A stretch of 64,000 bases of DNA, taken from Apostichopus japonicus. Its lineage: Eukaryota; Echinodermata; Holothuroidea; Aspidochirotida; Stichopodidae. The first letter of the stretch is position 1. Every line of letters starts with the position of its first letter. The notes beneath the pieces are model-generated. The model was not told the origin of the DNA. It ran no database searches and worked only from the letters and a program-made list of their open reading frames with translations. The stretch lies in the NCBI RefSeq assembly GCF_037975245.1, contig NC_092561.1, positions 11,591,001 through 11,655,000 of the forward strand, given 5' to 3'. Below are positions 1 through 12,189 of the stretch, one piece after another. The position numbers and the translations under genes were made by a program.

Positions 1-1318
1 TATTACTCTAACAAACTCCACACAACTAATCTGCTTGAACAAGGTTGTAAAGTCAGACTTTCATGGCACTGCAGCGTTTCTAGTTTTTTAATAATCAGTT
101 TAAACATCTCTGTAGAAAGATGAAATATTGCATATTATCACAGAGCATACATAAATAGCCTGTACTATACAATGCTACAAATTGCTTTTCCACTTAGCAA
201 AGGAATTTATGATGTCGATGTGGAAAGAACACTGTCGAGTGATTTTGAAGTTTAGCAAACACATTGTCATCTACACTTCATTGAAATTTCTGCCGTCTTC
301 ACAGACCAACTTCTCAGTGTATGAGCTAGCTGCATATTATAAGTATAGACCTATTAGCTCACACCAAGTTTAACTTCTATTAAGTAAATTTCTGTGTGCA
401 TTTTGATCGAATCGTAACAATACCGCTACTTTATTGTATCTAAGATACCATCAAAGTTCAATGAACTTATTTCAAATGAACCACCGCTTTTAGGACCTCA
501 ATATATCCAGTGACAAGCAGATTTACTCCTAATGGAACTGAAAAATCTTCACTTTGAAAGCCTGTAATACCGTACAATCTTACCATTATGGCATATTCCT
601 GATTAACGTTTATACTGAAGTGGATTATACCGGCAGGTGAGGTACTTACCATCATAAAGAAACAGGTGCTAGCATAAACACATTTCCTCTCCTGATGTAG
701 TCTCCTATTGGTAGAAGTCATGTTGGAGATGCACCCCTCTGGCAGATTTTCACGGGCTTTAAGACCACAATTTCACTTCGTTACCACAACTGCCATGGAC
801 TAAATCTGTAGTGTAAGAAGAAATACAATCCCATTGTAAGCATTCAGTGCGTAGTAAATGCACGCCATTGGTGCAATGTAACAGTGTTTTCAGGCTAAAA
901 TAACAGGAAGTAAGTTATCTTGTGCACTCATGGTTAATTAAAGATCACTTTCCGTTACGTACGTATTTACTGTAAGTATACCCTTACACCGTTAAGCAAC
1001 ATTCGCTAGATGTATAATAACAGTTTAACTCACTTTTAATTGCATAACGTTTATTAAGAATTAAAAGTCTTAAAAGTGGGTATTACTGTACAACTTGACA
1101 CCTATTATTTAACCTGTGTGAATGTACAAATAACACTTAATTACCGTTTTGTATCATTTACCATATATCGGGACATTGTCAATTTGCATATCCATAGTGA
1201 AAGTCATTCTTGTTAGATGTTTTAGGTGTTTTATTGTAGGTGCTTGGCAATACACGTGTCTAATAAATCATAAGTTGTTAAAAATATCGCATTTGATATG
1301 AATGCATATATATATATA

Positions 1319-1359
<41 letters not shown>

Positions 1360-2580
1360 TTATTACCTGGAAACTACATTGTTGCTGCTAAAATTATGTG
1401 GCAGTTTTTACTACTATTGCAAAATTTTAATGCTAATACACAGAGTTGGTTTATAAGCTTTACTATCCACTTAGAAAATTGCGTTTCATAAAACTGTTCA
1501 TCTCCTTCAATTAAGAAGTCAGTCTGAACATTTGCGGTAAACATTATGGCCTATGAAGGCAAAATTGGTACTAATTAATGAAATATATGTATAAAATTTA
1601 GGAAAAATCACCCTTATAAAAGAAGAAACCTTTGCAATAGAGGAGTTGTTATTCAACAGAAAATAATGGCATGATTTCACAACTTCAAGGTACTTGTTAC
1701 TAATATCTAAGTGCTGCCCGTATTCTACCATAAAAATACATTTTAGTGAAATAATCTTAGGAACTCTCCATCGGTTAAAGCGTGGCAATATGGATAAACA
1801 TGGATATCCAAGTGTTTTGATAGAAGTTTATACTTGCGAGTTTAAAAGTATGCAAAAGTGTGGTCAAGTGGTAAAGTTTTATGGAAATCAAGCTGCAAAG
1901 AACAACCTGTATATAATTTACTAAAGTTAAATTCTTGAACATGTACAGTATAGTGTATGCATACGAAGCTATTTGGGTAAATATTTGTTTTCTCCCTAGT
2001 CATTGAGGTAAACACTCATTCCTACTAAATTATAGAAATTAAATTCCTAGAAAAAAGAACAATGCATTGACGCAATCAACCAAATAAGAAACCAAACAGG
2101 AAGACTGGATATTAATCATCGAAGAGTCCATGGCTAAGTGCTTACTAGTGTACACTCTTTAGCAATAATCAATGTCAACAACTCAAGAACAGTAGTAGAA
2201 GAAAACAACTGGCTCTATACTGAGGCTTACAAGAAATAAATATGATATTTCCTTTGAGACAGCATGTGTCTGCTATGAATGTCCCATATCATGTGGGTAA
2301 GGGGATGTACCCTATTTGCGAAGCTCCACATGCAGAGCACTTGTTTACAGCTCTAAAGAAATGTATGGAAGGCCGTTTTAACTTGTGCCTCTCTATCCTA
2401 TTGACAATACAAACCATTTAACATTTACCTTTCTCCAGTAGAATCAATCGTCTACTGCAATAATTAAGATTCAGTTCAATTGTATTTTACTTCAGCCTTA
2501 ATGCTACGTACTATTAAAGTAAATTTCTATTTCTCAAAAACAAAATGCACTTTGCTTAAAAATAATTTACAAACCCATAG
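1..2580. other. gene-free AT-rich stretch
   Basis: No convincing exon, RNA gene or complete mobile element was seen. Open frames here are short and lack recognisable motifs. Roughly 870-1330 is collinear with a diverged stretch of the first lectin intron (about 37220-37620), which is described as a finding. A TA microsatellite follows it. Confidence 0.6.
1306..1359. repeat. (TA)n microsatellite running into (TG)n
   Basis: An uninterrupted alternating AT tract with one C interruption, ending in TGTGTGTG. Confidence 0.9.
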
Positions 2581-2936
2581 CATCCACACATTCACCCTTT
2601 ACTTTGCCTTGCATCCTTCAGATTTCACAAACTTTCATCTATTACTGACAACCCAAACTGGCCGAACAACATAACATCCACACATTCACCCTTTACCTTG
2701 TCTTGCATCCTTCATATTTCACAAACTTTCATATATTACTGACGACCCAAACTGGCCGAACATCATAGAATCCACACATTCACCCTTTACCTTGCACTGC
2801 ATCCTTCATATTTCACAAACTTTCATATATTACTGACGACCCAAACTGGCCGAACATCATAGAATCCACACATTCACCCTTCACCTTGTCTTGCGGGCTT
2901 CAGATCTCACTAATTTTTATCTATTACTGACAAGGA
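2581..2936. repeat. 94-bp tandem repeat, nearly four copies
   Basis: The phrase ATCCACACATTCACCC recurs at about 2582, 2676, 2769 and 2863, a spacing of about 94 bp. Each unit goes on through a CTTGCATCCTTCA-type segment and TTACTGACRACCCAAACTGG. The last copy is more diverged and breaks off near 2936. No coding sense is apparent. Confidence 0.9.
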
Positions 2937-3134
2937 ATTATTTCCAAAACAGAAAGTAACAAACTACGTATAGAAACATCACCAAATAAATATATTTCTT
3001 CACTATGACATAACATACTTAGTAGCAACGTGGGAAGATCTTGATCTTTCATATCATTCTTACATAGTCTTCAGAAACTGACCCTTCCCTCTTCCTCTAC
3101 CAGCACCCATCCCTCCTCATTAATTATACCCTCA

Positions 3135-4369
3135 CTCAAGACCAGGGGCGGCGATCTGTTTCAAATATTGGGGGGGACATTTGCTTGGATGCAGGCGAAT
3201 TACTATCAAAACGGAGCGCCACCATTGGTTGGCGCGCAGCGTACAAGAAAATTTCTGGTTTTGATAGCCCCCCAGATCACCGGAAATGGCACTTCTCGGG
3301 CTTGAAACTGACCAACCAGATGTACACTTTTGCCTGAGAACGAAGTTTTTCCTAATAGTTTTTTTTCATTCATAACCTTTTTTCAAGATTGTCACCAGTC
3401 ACACATCATGTTCGACCTCATTGCATCTCCTGTGGATCATTGCTTTTTTAGGTAATTCTACGTAACGCCCCACAATCAGCCCCACTTTTCAAGGTTTTAA
3501 GCCCATTATTTGTTCAGAATTTGAATAATAAATTCACTTCAAAACATACCCATAATGTTGTACAAAATTTCATCTTTGGACAACCAATATAGAAAAAAAA
3601 ACCTCAACCCCTAACAGACCGGTCAAAATTGCACGAGTAGAGGGAAATATGATGAAGAATGTTGGTCAAGGAATTTTCGAAAATTCAGACACAGTTAAAT
3701 TATTGGTGTACAAATATTAAAACCTCTTATAACGGCTACTATAAAACTTCGATATCATAAAAAAATACCCCAAAAATATGCTCGAGGGGGAGGGCGGTCT
3801 CCACCCTTCATCCCCCTCCCTTGGCTACGCACCTGCGGTTAGAAATCTTGTAGGAAAGAGGCCAAATAGAAACCCGGTGAACCCATATCGATGTGGATCA
3901 TATACGTACTTACACAAAGATGCAAACCAAATTTCATTACGGATGCGGTCCGTCTAGCTATTCATTTCGAAAAAAAGTAAAAACTACTTTCGGTCATATA
4001 TATAGTAACAAATTGTGACACGGTTAGACAGGCGCCTTGCGAGGAATTTGCCAAGAGAGGGGCAAAGCTTGTACCCACTTTCTAAGCGTATCGCCCCCAT
4101 TAGTTTGCGCGAAGCGCAAAAGAAAATTTTGGCCGAAAATGCCTCCCAGATCGCTGGAAATGGCACTTCCCAGGCCTTGTAAGTTGCATCTAAGCATTTT
4201 CTATTTTGAAATTACTAGTGATGTCATAAAAAAAATACAAAACATATGCTTAAAAAAACTATGCCACCAAATATTGGGGGGGATATTAGATACTATATCC
4301 CCCCACCTAAAATATTGGGGGGGACATGTCCCCCCCGTCCCCCCCATGATCGCCGCCCATGCTCAAGAC
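3135..4369. mobile_element. hAT-like DNA element with 8-bp target duplication
   Basis: The element runs 3143-4361 and is flanked by perfect direct repeats CTCAAGAC (3135-3142 and 4362-4369). The left end reads CAGGGGCGGCGATC and the right end, on the opposite strand, CATGGGCGGCGATC. Short CAG-type inverted ends with an 8-bp duplication that fits nTnnnnAn are the hallmark of the hAT superfamily. G and C runs abut both ends. The interior has no transposase and contains an internal repeat: the CGGAAATGGCACTTCYC motif near 3280 recurs near 4155. The element therefore looks non-autonomous and possibly composite. Its 3190-3740 part recurs in inverted orientation in the repeats at about 27.4-27.7 and 30.9-31.5 kb. 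Confidence 0.82.
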
Positions 4370-7300
4370 TTCTTTCCCCAATTGCAATGCCATTTCTGGC
4401 CTTACTCTTCACTGGTAAACTCATTACCTATCTTGTGCCAATATCCAACCTTATCAACAACACCTCCACCACTGTTCGATCTAAAAATCTACCACGTAAA
4501 GTTTTTCCAATCAAATGAGTTTCTTTAACAGCACTGCAGGATCTGCTAAAATGGATTGATATGATTACACCTAACTTGGTAGAGCCATACATAAGAGATG
4601 ATTCAGTAACCTTGCAACCTAAACATCCACAGAGGAAGGAAATAGGGACAGGAAGAAAAATAAGTAACAGCCAAGAGGACTTAACAGCAGAAATGATTGG
4701 CAATGGCATGAAGACAAACAGCTTGGCATCATGTGCACTAGAACAGCAGTACTATTAGATACACAGTAAGTGTACTGAAGTTAGTAATATGTAATACATA
4801 CTGTACAATATACTGTATGCACCATCACCCTTTCCTGTTTCATCATTCATGTTATCATTTTTTAAAGCAAAGAACTTGGGGCTTATGTGTATACATACAA
4901 GTGTGGTAGTGCTAAACAATGTCAGGAAATACATGATGTCTAGTATGTCTCTACAATGATGACCTTTGACTTCATCTTCTACTCATCTGAAGACGGATAT
5001 TACCCAAAGATAATACTTAACCTGTGCAGTAAACAACTAATTTCCAATTGTGAAAGAAGATATTTAAACAATGACCCACATACTTGTCCCCTAGTTAACC
5101 TTGAACATCTCCACAGTGTCATAAATGAATAACTGCGTATATATTTAATAATGTCGCAGAACCTATGAGCAACTCTGTTGAATAGATACAACTCAATTTT
5201 CCGGCCATGCTGTTCCTTTAAACTGGATTCTAAAAACTTTAAAAATGCAGCAGTGGACTACAGTAGTCACTACTGTACCATCTAGATAAAGTATTGCAAG
5301 AGGTAGTACGTGTAATTTGCTTACAAGTAGTAGTACGTGGTTCCACCTGTAGTATCATTGACACACATGAACCACAAACCTGTTGAGAATGTTGCAAAGA
5401 CCTAACATTCATCTAGGTCTCCCAAATAACAGACATGATGCTAAATGCAATTCAAGTACCTACTTCATGTGGCCTGGAAATGTATTTCCTTTTGTTCACA
5501 TGCATTCCATGCATGCTGAAGCAATAAGGTCAGAAATTAGCAAAAGCTTAATATTTACTTCTACTATGTACCCTTCATTAGAGATATATATCAATTCTAA
5601 CAAATATAAGGTACCTCTTCCCCACTGCAGATAATCCAATAAGTTGTCGTGTCTCCAGACTCCAAGTTTTTACTTCAGAAATATGACTAGGACTGCACAG
5701 AGTTTAAGTATTACTGCAATCACTGCAGACCTACATGTTTAATATGAATATATACTTAATATTTCAGATTTGACTCCCTTTGATGATGTATTTGTAGAGA
5801 TTTAGGGCAATTCCATGAGAAAGTGGACATGATACCCAAAAAATTAAAAGTGTGTGACAATAGTAAATTTGGTGTCAAATGAAAGCTAAGAGTCCATATT
5901 TTCCAGAATCAGGTTCAGAAATGCAATTTTCATGCATTTTGGAATGAAAATATATGGGTAATGAAAATTCAGGAGTTGATACAAAAATTTGGAGGATTGG
6001 TAATAAAAAACTATTCGTCACTGCTAATTGATAGCGAGTATATAAATGATATCAGCCACTACCATGTGAGAGTATAGATCATGGAAAACTAAATGGATAA
6101 TATTTTCGCCCCTTTTCCTCATTGGTTCCGCTTCAATGGCCTTTGGTATTTTTGCCACTTGAAATGTCCTTCCGTTACCGAAAATAAAACTTTTTTTAGT
6201 TTTTCAGGAAAAGTTGCAGCATGATTAAAATGAAAGTTCATCTTCAAAGCAAGTTTAGATTGGCCAACAAAATGAAATAATTAGTTTCAACCTGGTCCTC
6301 TTCGTTTGTTCATTATGATTGATTAAAACCTGTCTTCCGTTACCATTTTGGTAACGGAAGGACAGTAACGGAAGGTCAATTTTGTTTTTCCAAGTCAGAT
6401 AATTGAGTCAATTGCCTATGATTAAAAGTAAATATCATTGCATGCATACATAGTATATATTGTATACAGCATCCTGTGGGAGTTGTTGATTCTGAGAGAG
6501 CTGTTTATATCTATACTTACTGTCACAGTCTTACTGTATTTATTGTGGTATCTTCTCTGATGAAGAGTCCTTGTAGTTCCTGTAGCTGTGCTAACAACAT
6601 GCATTATGACACACCGGTCACCTTCATCATGACCAACACTACCTGACAAATTATTCCCCTGAACCATCTAATCAATTTTGTTTTAAATAAAAAGTAATTC
6701 TGTGGTAGAATAAATTTCAATTCAATTTATGGCATCCTTAAGCACCTCATTAACCTTCCTTATGATGTTTCCCAATTTCCTCTAACAAGCTAATTAGTTC
6801 TGTGTCTGGTAAGCTATGACAGTGTCAGCAATAGATTAAACAATGTATGAGAAGGGTGTTTTTGTTGTTTGATATGCTATACAAAAAAATGAAATAAATA
6901 TCACTTCCACTAACTGATAATAAACAACATTTCTCTTGGCTACTACTGTACTACATTCAGCTTTACTAGAAGTGGCATAACTAACATTATAATAATTTGT
7001 ATGCTCTACACTAAAACATATCGTGATCATAATTTCCTTTAATGGATTCAAGTGTGCACAATACAAATCAGGCATAGGTCTATGTAGTTAACTTTCTTTT
7101 CAATAGCCATGAGTACTTACGAACTGTATGGATGGATGCAAAAACCTAGATGCATTGGACTCACCGTTGAAAAGATCAATTGGACAAATTTCATGGACTT
7201 CAATGAGAAGTGACTCAATGCAGATAAATTTAAGCAAGTTGTGAAAGACACAAAGCACCATTGGAACACTAATGTGTAGAATGTGCTATTGTAATTTTTG

Positions 7301-7764
7301 TAGTTCGATATTTTATTGAGAAGTAATCATCTGTCTCCTGCTTTATATATCTGCAAACTGTATTTATTTTCTGTAAATCAAAAGCTCATGAAAGGCAAAT
7401 TATAATGGCCTCGAAGGGCCTATGACTAGTGAGCAACAGAATAATTTGACTGTACCACACATGGAGAATACAATTACCACAGTTCTATATACAGTTAATG
7501 GAAATACAAGTTAAAAATACTCAAGCTTGGGCAATCTGTTAATTGTAACAGTTTGCTATAATCATATGTTTCACTTTATCCTTCATAAGTTTCTAGAATA
7601 ATGGTCATCATACTGTATTTAAGACTTTATTTTGGAAATTTTTGGCAACTGATTTTCTCAAACTTGTGCTTATAAGTAGGCTACTTTTTTTTTAAAGTAT
7701 TAGAGGATTCACAACCCCAGTTTAGCATTATTGGTCTATGCTATAGAGATAGATGTCACAAACA
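4370..7764. other. gene-free stretch
   Basis: Only short motif-less frames are present. The one distinctive structure is the TTCCGTTACC hairpin at 6334-6360. A related CCTTCCGTTACC motif lies near 6170, so a decayed foldback element is possible. Confidence 0.5.
6334..6360. repeat. 11-bp perfect hairpin CTTCCGTTACC
   Basis: CTTCCGTTACC, a 5-base loop, then GGTAACGGAAG. A second GTAACGGAAGG follows at once near 6367, and a direct copy of the left arm lies about 165 bp upstream. Confidence 0.75.
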
Positions 7765-8157
7765 ACTTTTCCCAGTGGCGCAGGAAGGTACTTTTGAGTG
7801 GGGGGGGGGGGGCTAAAGACTGATGTCCGGCCTGGGGGAGGGGTCTTAGGGGAGGGGTGTCCCCCTCCCCCTTTGATTTTTTTTTGCATTTCCAGGTGGC
7901 CTCACATGCAATTTGGTGCAATATAGCACACTTCAACACCCACTCCATTTTGTAAATAATTTTGTATTTTCACCTGGCCTTACTGTAGATGCAATTTGGT
8001 GCTCCAAATGAGATTTTTTTTCTCATATGGAAATGTAAAAGGGGTTTTCTGACTTGCAAAGCGGGGGGCGGAATGATACTTCCGCCCCACCATATTTTTC
8101 ACTGGGGGGCTGGCACCCCCCAGCCCCCCCCCTGGTTCCTACGCCCTTGACTTTTCC
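7765..8157. mobile_element. hAT-like MITE, 377 bp, with 8-bp target duplication
   Basis: The element spans 7773-8149. It starts CAGTGGCGCAGGAA and ends TTCCTACGCCCTTG, giving imperfect inverted ends. Perfect direct repeats ACTTTTCC flank it (7765-7772 and 8150-8157). Just inside both ends are long runs of G or C. No transposase is encoded. A fragment of the same family lies in reverse orientation at about 23010-23097. Confidence 0.85.
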
Positions 8158-10181
8158 AAACAGCTCATGAATCTCTTATTCTTATTCCATTGGCTTGAGG
8201 GTGGTTTATAGTATATACCATAGCAGCAATGTTCTTTCACTATGACATCACAGATTTACAAAATGACGGCTCATAGAAACAACTTTTAAACTAGGATCAC
8301 TTCTCCCAAATGGAGGATTTTTCTTAGCATTTTGAGGGAGTTCTTCTCAAAGTTCTTTGTAAGATCAGTTAAAGATGTTGCTGGAGTCTGTGTCTCCTTG
8401 TATTAAGGAAACTGACATATAATGTCTACTTAAAAACTTTTGTTCTGCTGAGTAGGTTTCTTCCTAAATTTTCTTTTTACACATTCAAGCAAATTTCTTT
8501 TTCCAAGGATTGCTAGCCAATAAACATCACATGTACAATACTATGGTATGGTTCCATCGGTGTTCCCTTTGAAATCATGTTACTTTAGGTCTGAATGTAG
8601 TTACTAAACCTGCCTATTATTACTGCCCGTTGTACTATGTCATTCCTGTATCATGATCATGTCTTACCTTTGAAATGTCATCCTGGTTACTAGTGCTCTG
8701 GACAAGAAATGAATACTGCAGTACTCTGACGTTACAAATGTTACCAAGCAGTGCTGCATGAGTCTCAGACGGTATCGTAGATATTTGGTGAAAGTATAGT
8801 ATACCATACCTTACATTGAAAACAATGTCTATGACTAAATCACAATATGAAATATGGTACAGTTACAGTGTGTATTGTACACGTTTGAACTGTGCTACTT
8901 ACCGCCTTGTTGCACGTCCTGCCCTTCCCCTATTGCGAAATCCCCTGGCTATCCTCTCAGCTGTGATACTTATCTGAACTATTGTACTGTGATCCCAAGA
9001 AGAATTGTATTTGTTCAATGGAAGGCTCAATCGTGTTCACTTCCCGTACAAAGGTCCATAGCGATGTTTAACTTTATTCGGTTCACAGAAAATAGAAAGG
9101 AACGAGTTTCCGGTAGATTTTTCCACAGCGGTCAACCAGTTCAGTCTATGATTCAATAGTGCCAAAGCCGTTGCTACGTGTGTCACGCCTGCACAATTAA
9201 ACTAGTGTCCAGTACTGTACATGCTTACAGCAGATATAATGAACTGAGTTCCCAGGTGTTGTGTGAATAAGCCGCAAGCGACACAGGTGTCTTCCCAAAG
9301 ACTGAGATAGGTAGGGAACAGTTTCAAGGACAATAACCTCAGTGCAATACACATAGTTCTTTGCCCTGCCGGAATGTGAAGGGACTCTTTCCCTGACTCG
9401 GGTTTGAAACCAAACAAATGATGGGTACTGGAGAAATTGGAGAATGCTATATCAATTATTAATTACCAGAACCAATGGAGTTGTCATCGTTTTGATTATC
9501 ACTTTCATGATATAAATAATAACCATCAGACGGATTCCTGCGGCACTGATTTTCACACCATACCTACCTGCCCACGGCCCAACGAAGATTGGATAATGAA
9601 TGCGTGTTTGGAAGGGTGGGGTGGGGGTGGGGGACTGGGGTCACACGTTGGACAGAATTGACAAAACACGGGGCTAAAAAAGTGAAGGACTTGGGGTTTA
9701 GTGATCACGCAAAGTTCTGCATGTGAACATTCACGTTTTTCAAATGGGACATTATTTGTGTAATGGTTTTTAGAATAAAAATTTCAGAGAAGCTAGACTC
9801 CCCGGCTGAACAAGACCATTTTATGTTATATGTATTTTATAAATCAATGTCTTTGTTTTAATTGCGACTCCCCCCCCCCCACCCACACACTCCTGGCTCC
9901 GTCGAATCAGCATTCTTTTCTGTATCAGGGGTCAATAGCGAAGAAATCACATAGTTTGGCAATAGGGTCCGAGTTTTATTGTTGTCGTTTTTATATCATT
10001 ATAGCATATGGCGCTCTAGATTAACATGCAAATTGACTTGCGATGGGTTTTTTCTGGTGGCACTATCATGACATATTGGACAAAATGCATAGCCACTGCA
10101 ATGCCCACCTCATGCCCTCTTATTTCTAAATTGTAAGGCTTTGCTTACACATCTTTTTAAGGCGATTAAACGGTTAGGCCT
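8158..10181. other. gene-free stretch with G-rich tract
   Basis: No supported gene. A tract of four or more G-runs at about 9614-9637 could form a G-quadruplex, and a C-run lies near 9870. Confidence 0.5.
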
Positions 10182-10417
10182 ACATCTTTATGTTCCGACG
10201 TCTCTATGTTCCGACAATACGTAATCATTTTTGGAACCATTATTTTTTCGAAACAATTTTTTTCGGGCCAAAATTATTTTCCGAAAAAAAAATAACAATA
10301 AAATCCCCCCCCCCCAAACAAATAAAAAAGAAATGGGTCCAAAAAAATAATTTAAAAATTTCTTTTTGTCGGAACATAGAGACGTCGGAACATAGAGACG
10401 TCGGAACATAGGGATGT
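10182..10417. mobile_element. small foldback MITE with GACGTC-containing arms
   Basis: The left arm starts ACATCTTTATGTTCCGACGT and continues with a second TCTATGTTCCGAC. The right arm is its inverse with one extra TCTATGTTCCGACG unit. The arms are about 33 bp (left) and about 50 bp (right). The 150-bp middle is AT-rich with a C-run. No open frame and no clear target duplication were found. Confidence 0.75.
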
Positions 10418-10756
10418 CACCGATCAAACACTAACTTGCTTCATGCTGATGTCCTTCCACAGTGGTCTATTGCATGGCAATCCCTTGAATGTCCTAACGG
10501 CCGTTTCACCTCTCATGTATGGAACGCTAAAACCGACAAAAATACAGAAACAAATTATGTAAACCTAAGTCTTTGTGTGAATACAAAGTTATCGCCTCAT
10601 TATGACCATGAACAATTCGAGTCATTATGTGGCACTAATAGCACCTCGACATAATGACCAAAAACATTTACTATGACATCCTGCCACATAATGACCGACA
10701 ATATTCACAAGCCCTTACGTTGGGATCTCGCATGTCGCAACATAAGGATCGTCCAG

Positions 10757-10918
10757 TCCTTATGTGGTAATTCGAGTATCCAGATAGGAACCAAGCAGTT
10801 CGTTAGATCTTATGTGACGATTTGAGTATCCACATAAGGACCAATGAACCACGTTAGTCCTTATGTGGGTACTCGAATCGCCACATAAGGACCAACGAAC
10901 TGCATTAGTCCTTATGCT
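10757..10918. repeat. subterminal hairpin cluster, left arm
   Basis: GTCCTTATGTGG and its complement CCACATAAGGAC alternate here about every 20-40 bp. One pair forms a perfect 12-bp stem with a 12-base loop near 10857-10892. The same motif recurs in the right arm. Repeated subterminal motifs of this kind are often transposase-binding sites. Confidence 0.7.
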
Positions 10919-11089
10919 GATCATTTGTCACGCGGTGGGGCTATTCAAGAAAACGTGTAGGTTTGGGCGCGTAACTACAAACGTTGTATACCACTGATCT
11001 GTATACACGCTATTGCCGCGGCGCTGTTGCAATTCCGGCCTAGCGCAACACATGCATAACGGTAACGTATATGTACGTATCAACAGGTT

Positions 11090-11518
11090 TTAAGTAGTAG
11101 TAATATAGTAGATAACTGCATCGATATCATTATCATCTGATTTCAAAGAGTTGGCTAGATAAGTTATAAAAAATAGTGCGCTTGCACTGTCTCCTTGTGG
11201 TGAACCAATGTTAGTGTTAAAAGGAAGTCCGAGTTTGCCCTCTAATTTGACGGTGTAGGAGACGTTATCGATTAGCAGTGATATCAGGTGAAGTTTGTCG
11301 TTGTCAAGAACCATTTCTAGGTCATTTAGCAAGGATCCTCTTTGAATTGTGTCGAACGCCTTGCTCATATCTAGCATCAATAGATTTATAGTGTAACCTA
11401 CGGATATAGCTTGTTCTGCTAGCACTTTAAAAGCGAAGACGAATTCGGCTGAAGTGTAGGCAGTCTGGGTAATGGGGCGGATATGCTCATCAATTAACGG
11501 ACGAATCCTCCTGGCCAC
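11090..11518 (-). pseudogene. reverse-transcriptase fragment of a retroelement
   Basis: A 142-codon open stretch carries two palm motifs of reverse transcriptases: LLMLDMSKAFDTI (motif A with its catalytic aspartate, about residues 46-58) and NIGSPQGDSASALFF (motif B, about residues 102-116). The frame ends before the YxDD motif expected just downstream, so the catalytic core is incomplete. Upstream fingers sequence is reduced to a short segment. Overall this looks like a non-LTR type element, but the clade cannot be named from so little. It is embedded in the inverted-repeat composite, which suggests capture or insertion. It is not expected to be functional. Confidence 0.7.
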
Positions 11519-12053
11519 ACAAATCGCAAGAATTTTCCTTAGTGTTGATAATAAAAATGACTGGTCTTAGGTTTTCTGGTAGAAACAATATATGAATTGC
11601 TCTAAATACGCATTCGTTTTAAGTCTCCCGTGAACGCAGACTCCTTTACATGGAACGCCAAAACCGACAAAACTGGTTTCGGCGCGTAACTACAAACATT
11701 GTATACGCTCTTATATAGGGAATGCAACGCAGTATTTATAATGTAGAGCTTCTAGTGCGGCGCTGTAGCTAAGCCTAGTACATGATAACGTACGTACGAA
11801 CAGATTAACATAGAAACATATTCATAGTATTAACTGCTGTAAACATGCGTTCTTTCTAGTCTACGGAGATCGCAGCAGTCCAATAACCATTTTCTCACCA
11901 ACATTCGATTCTGTTCCATTGCAGCTCTTTCAATGCCATTCAACTGTGCATCGACCATATTATAATTAGAATAAAAAATAAAACAACACTTGTAGCAAAC
12001 TGCTTATCCACTAAAGAGCCTGCGTAAGAGAATGTGTAAAAGTAAGTGGACCT

Positions 12054-12084
12054 GACGTTTCGATCCTAGCAGGATCTTCTTCAG
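12054..12084 (-). ncRNA. hammerhead-ribozyme-like motif
   Basis: On the minus strand the order is CTGAAGA, a 6-bp stem GATCCT/AGGATC with loop GCT, then GAAA and CGTC. This matches the core order of a type I hammerhead (CUGANGA, stem II, GAAA, short stem III, cleavage site). There is one extra A before stem II, and stem I pairing is poor. Penelope-like elements are known to carry hammerheads with minimal stem III. A Penelope GIY-YIG fragment starts about 100 bp away but on the opposite strand. Activity is doubtful. Confidence 0.45.
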
Positions 12085-12189
12085 AAGCTGAATGACAAGT
12101 AACAGTAACATAATGGACAAATACACACGCACAGAATACAGACAGGTTAATTAGCAGGGTGAACACAAAAATGGTACTTTCAAATGTGA

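Noticed and set aside
10757-10918. CRISPR-like array of direct repeats
   Set aside because: The repeats alternate in orientation, spacers are not unique and regular, and the sequence is animal DNA.
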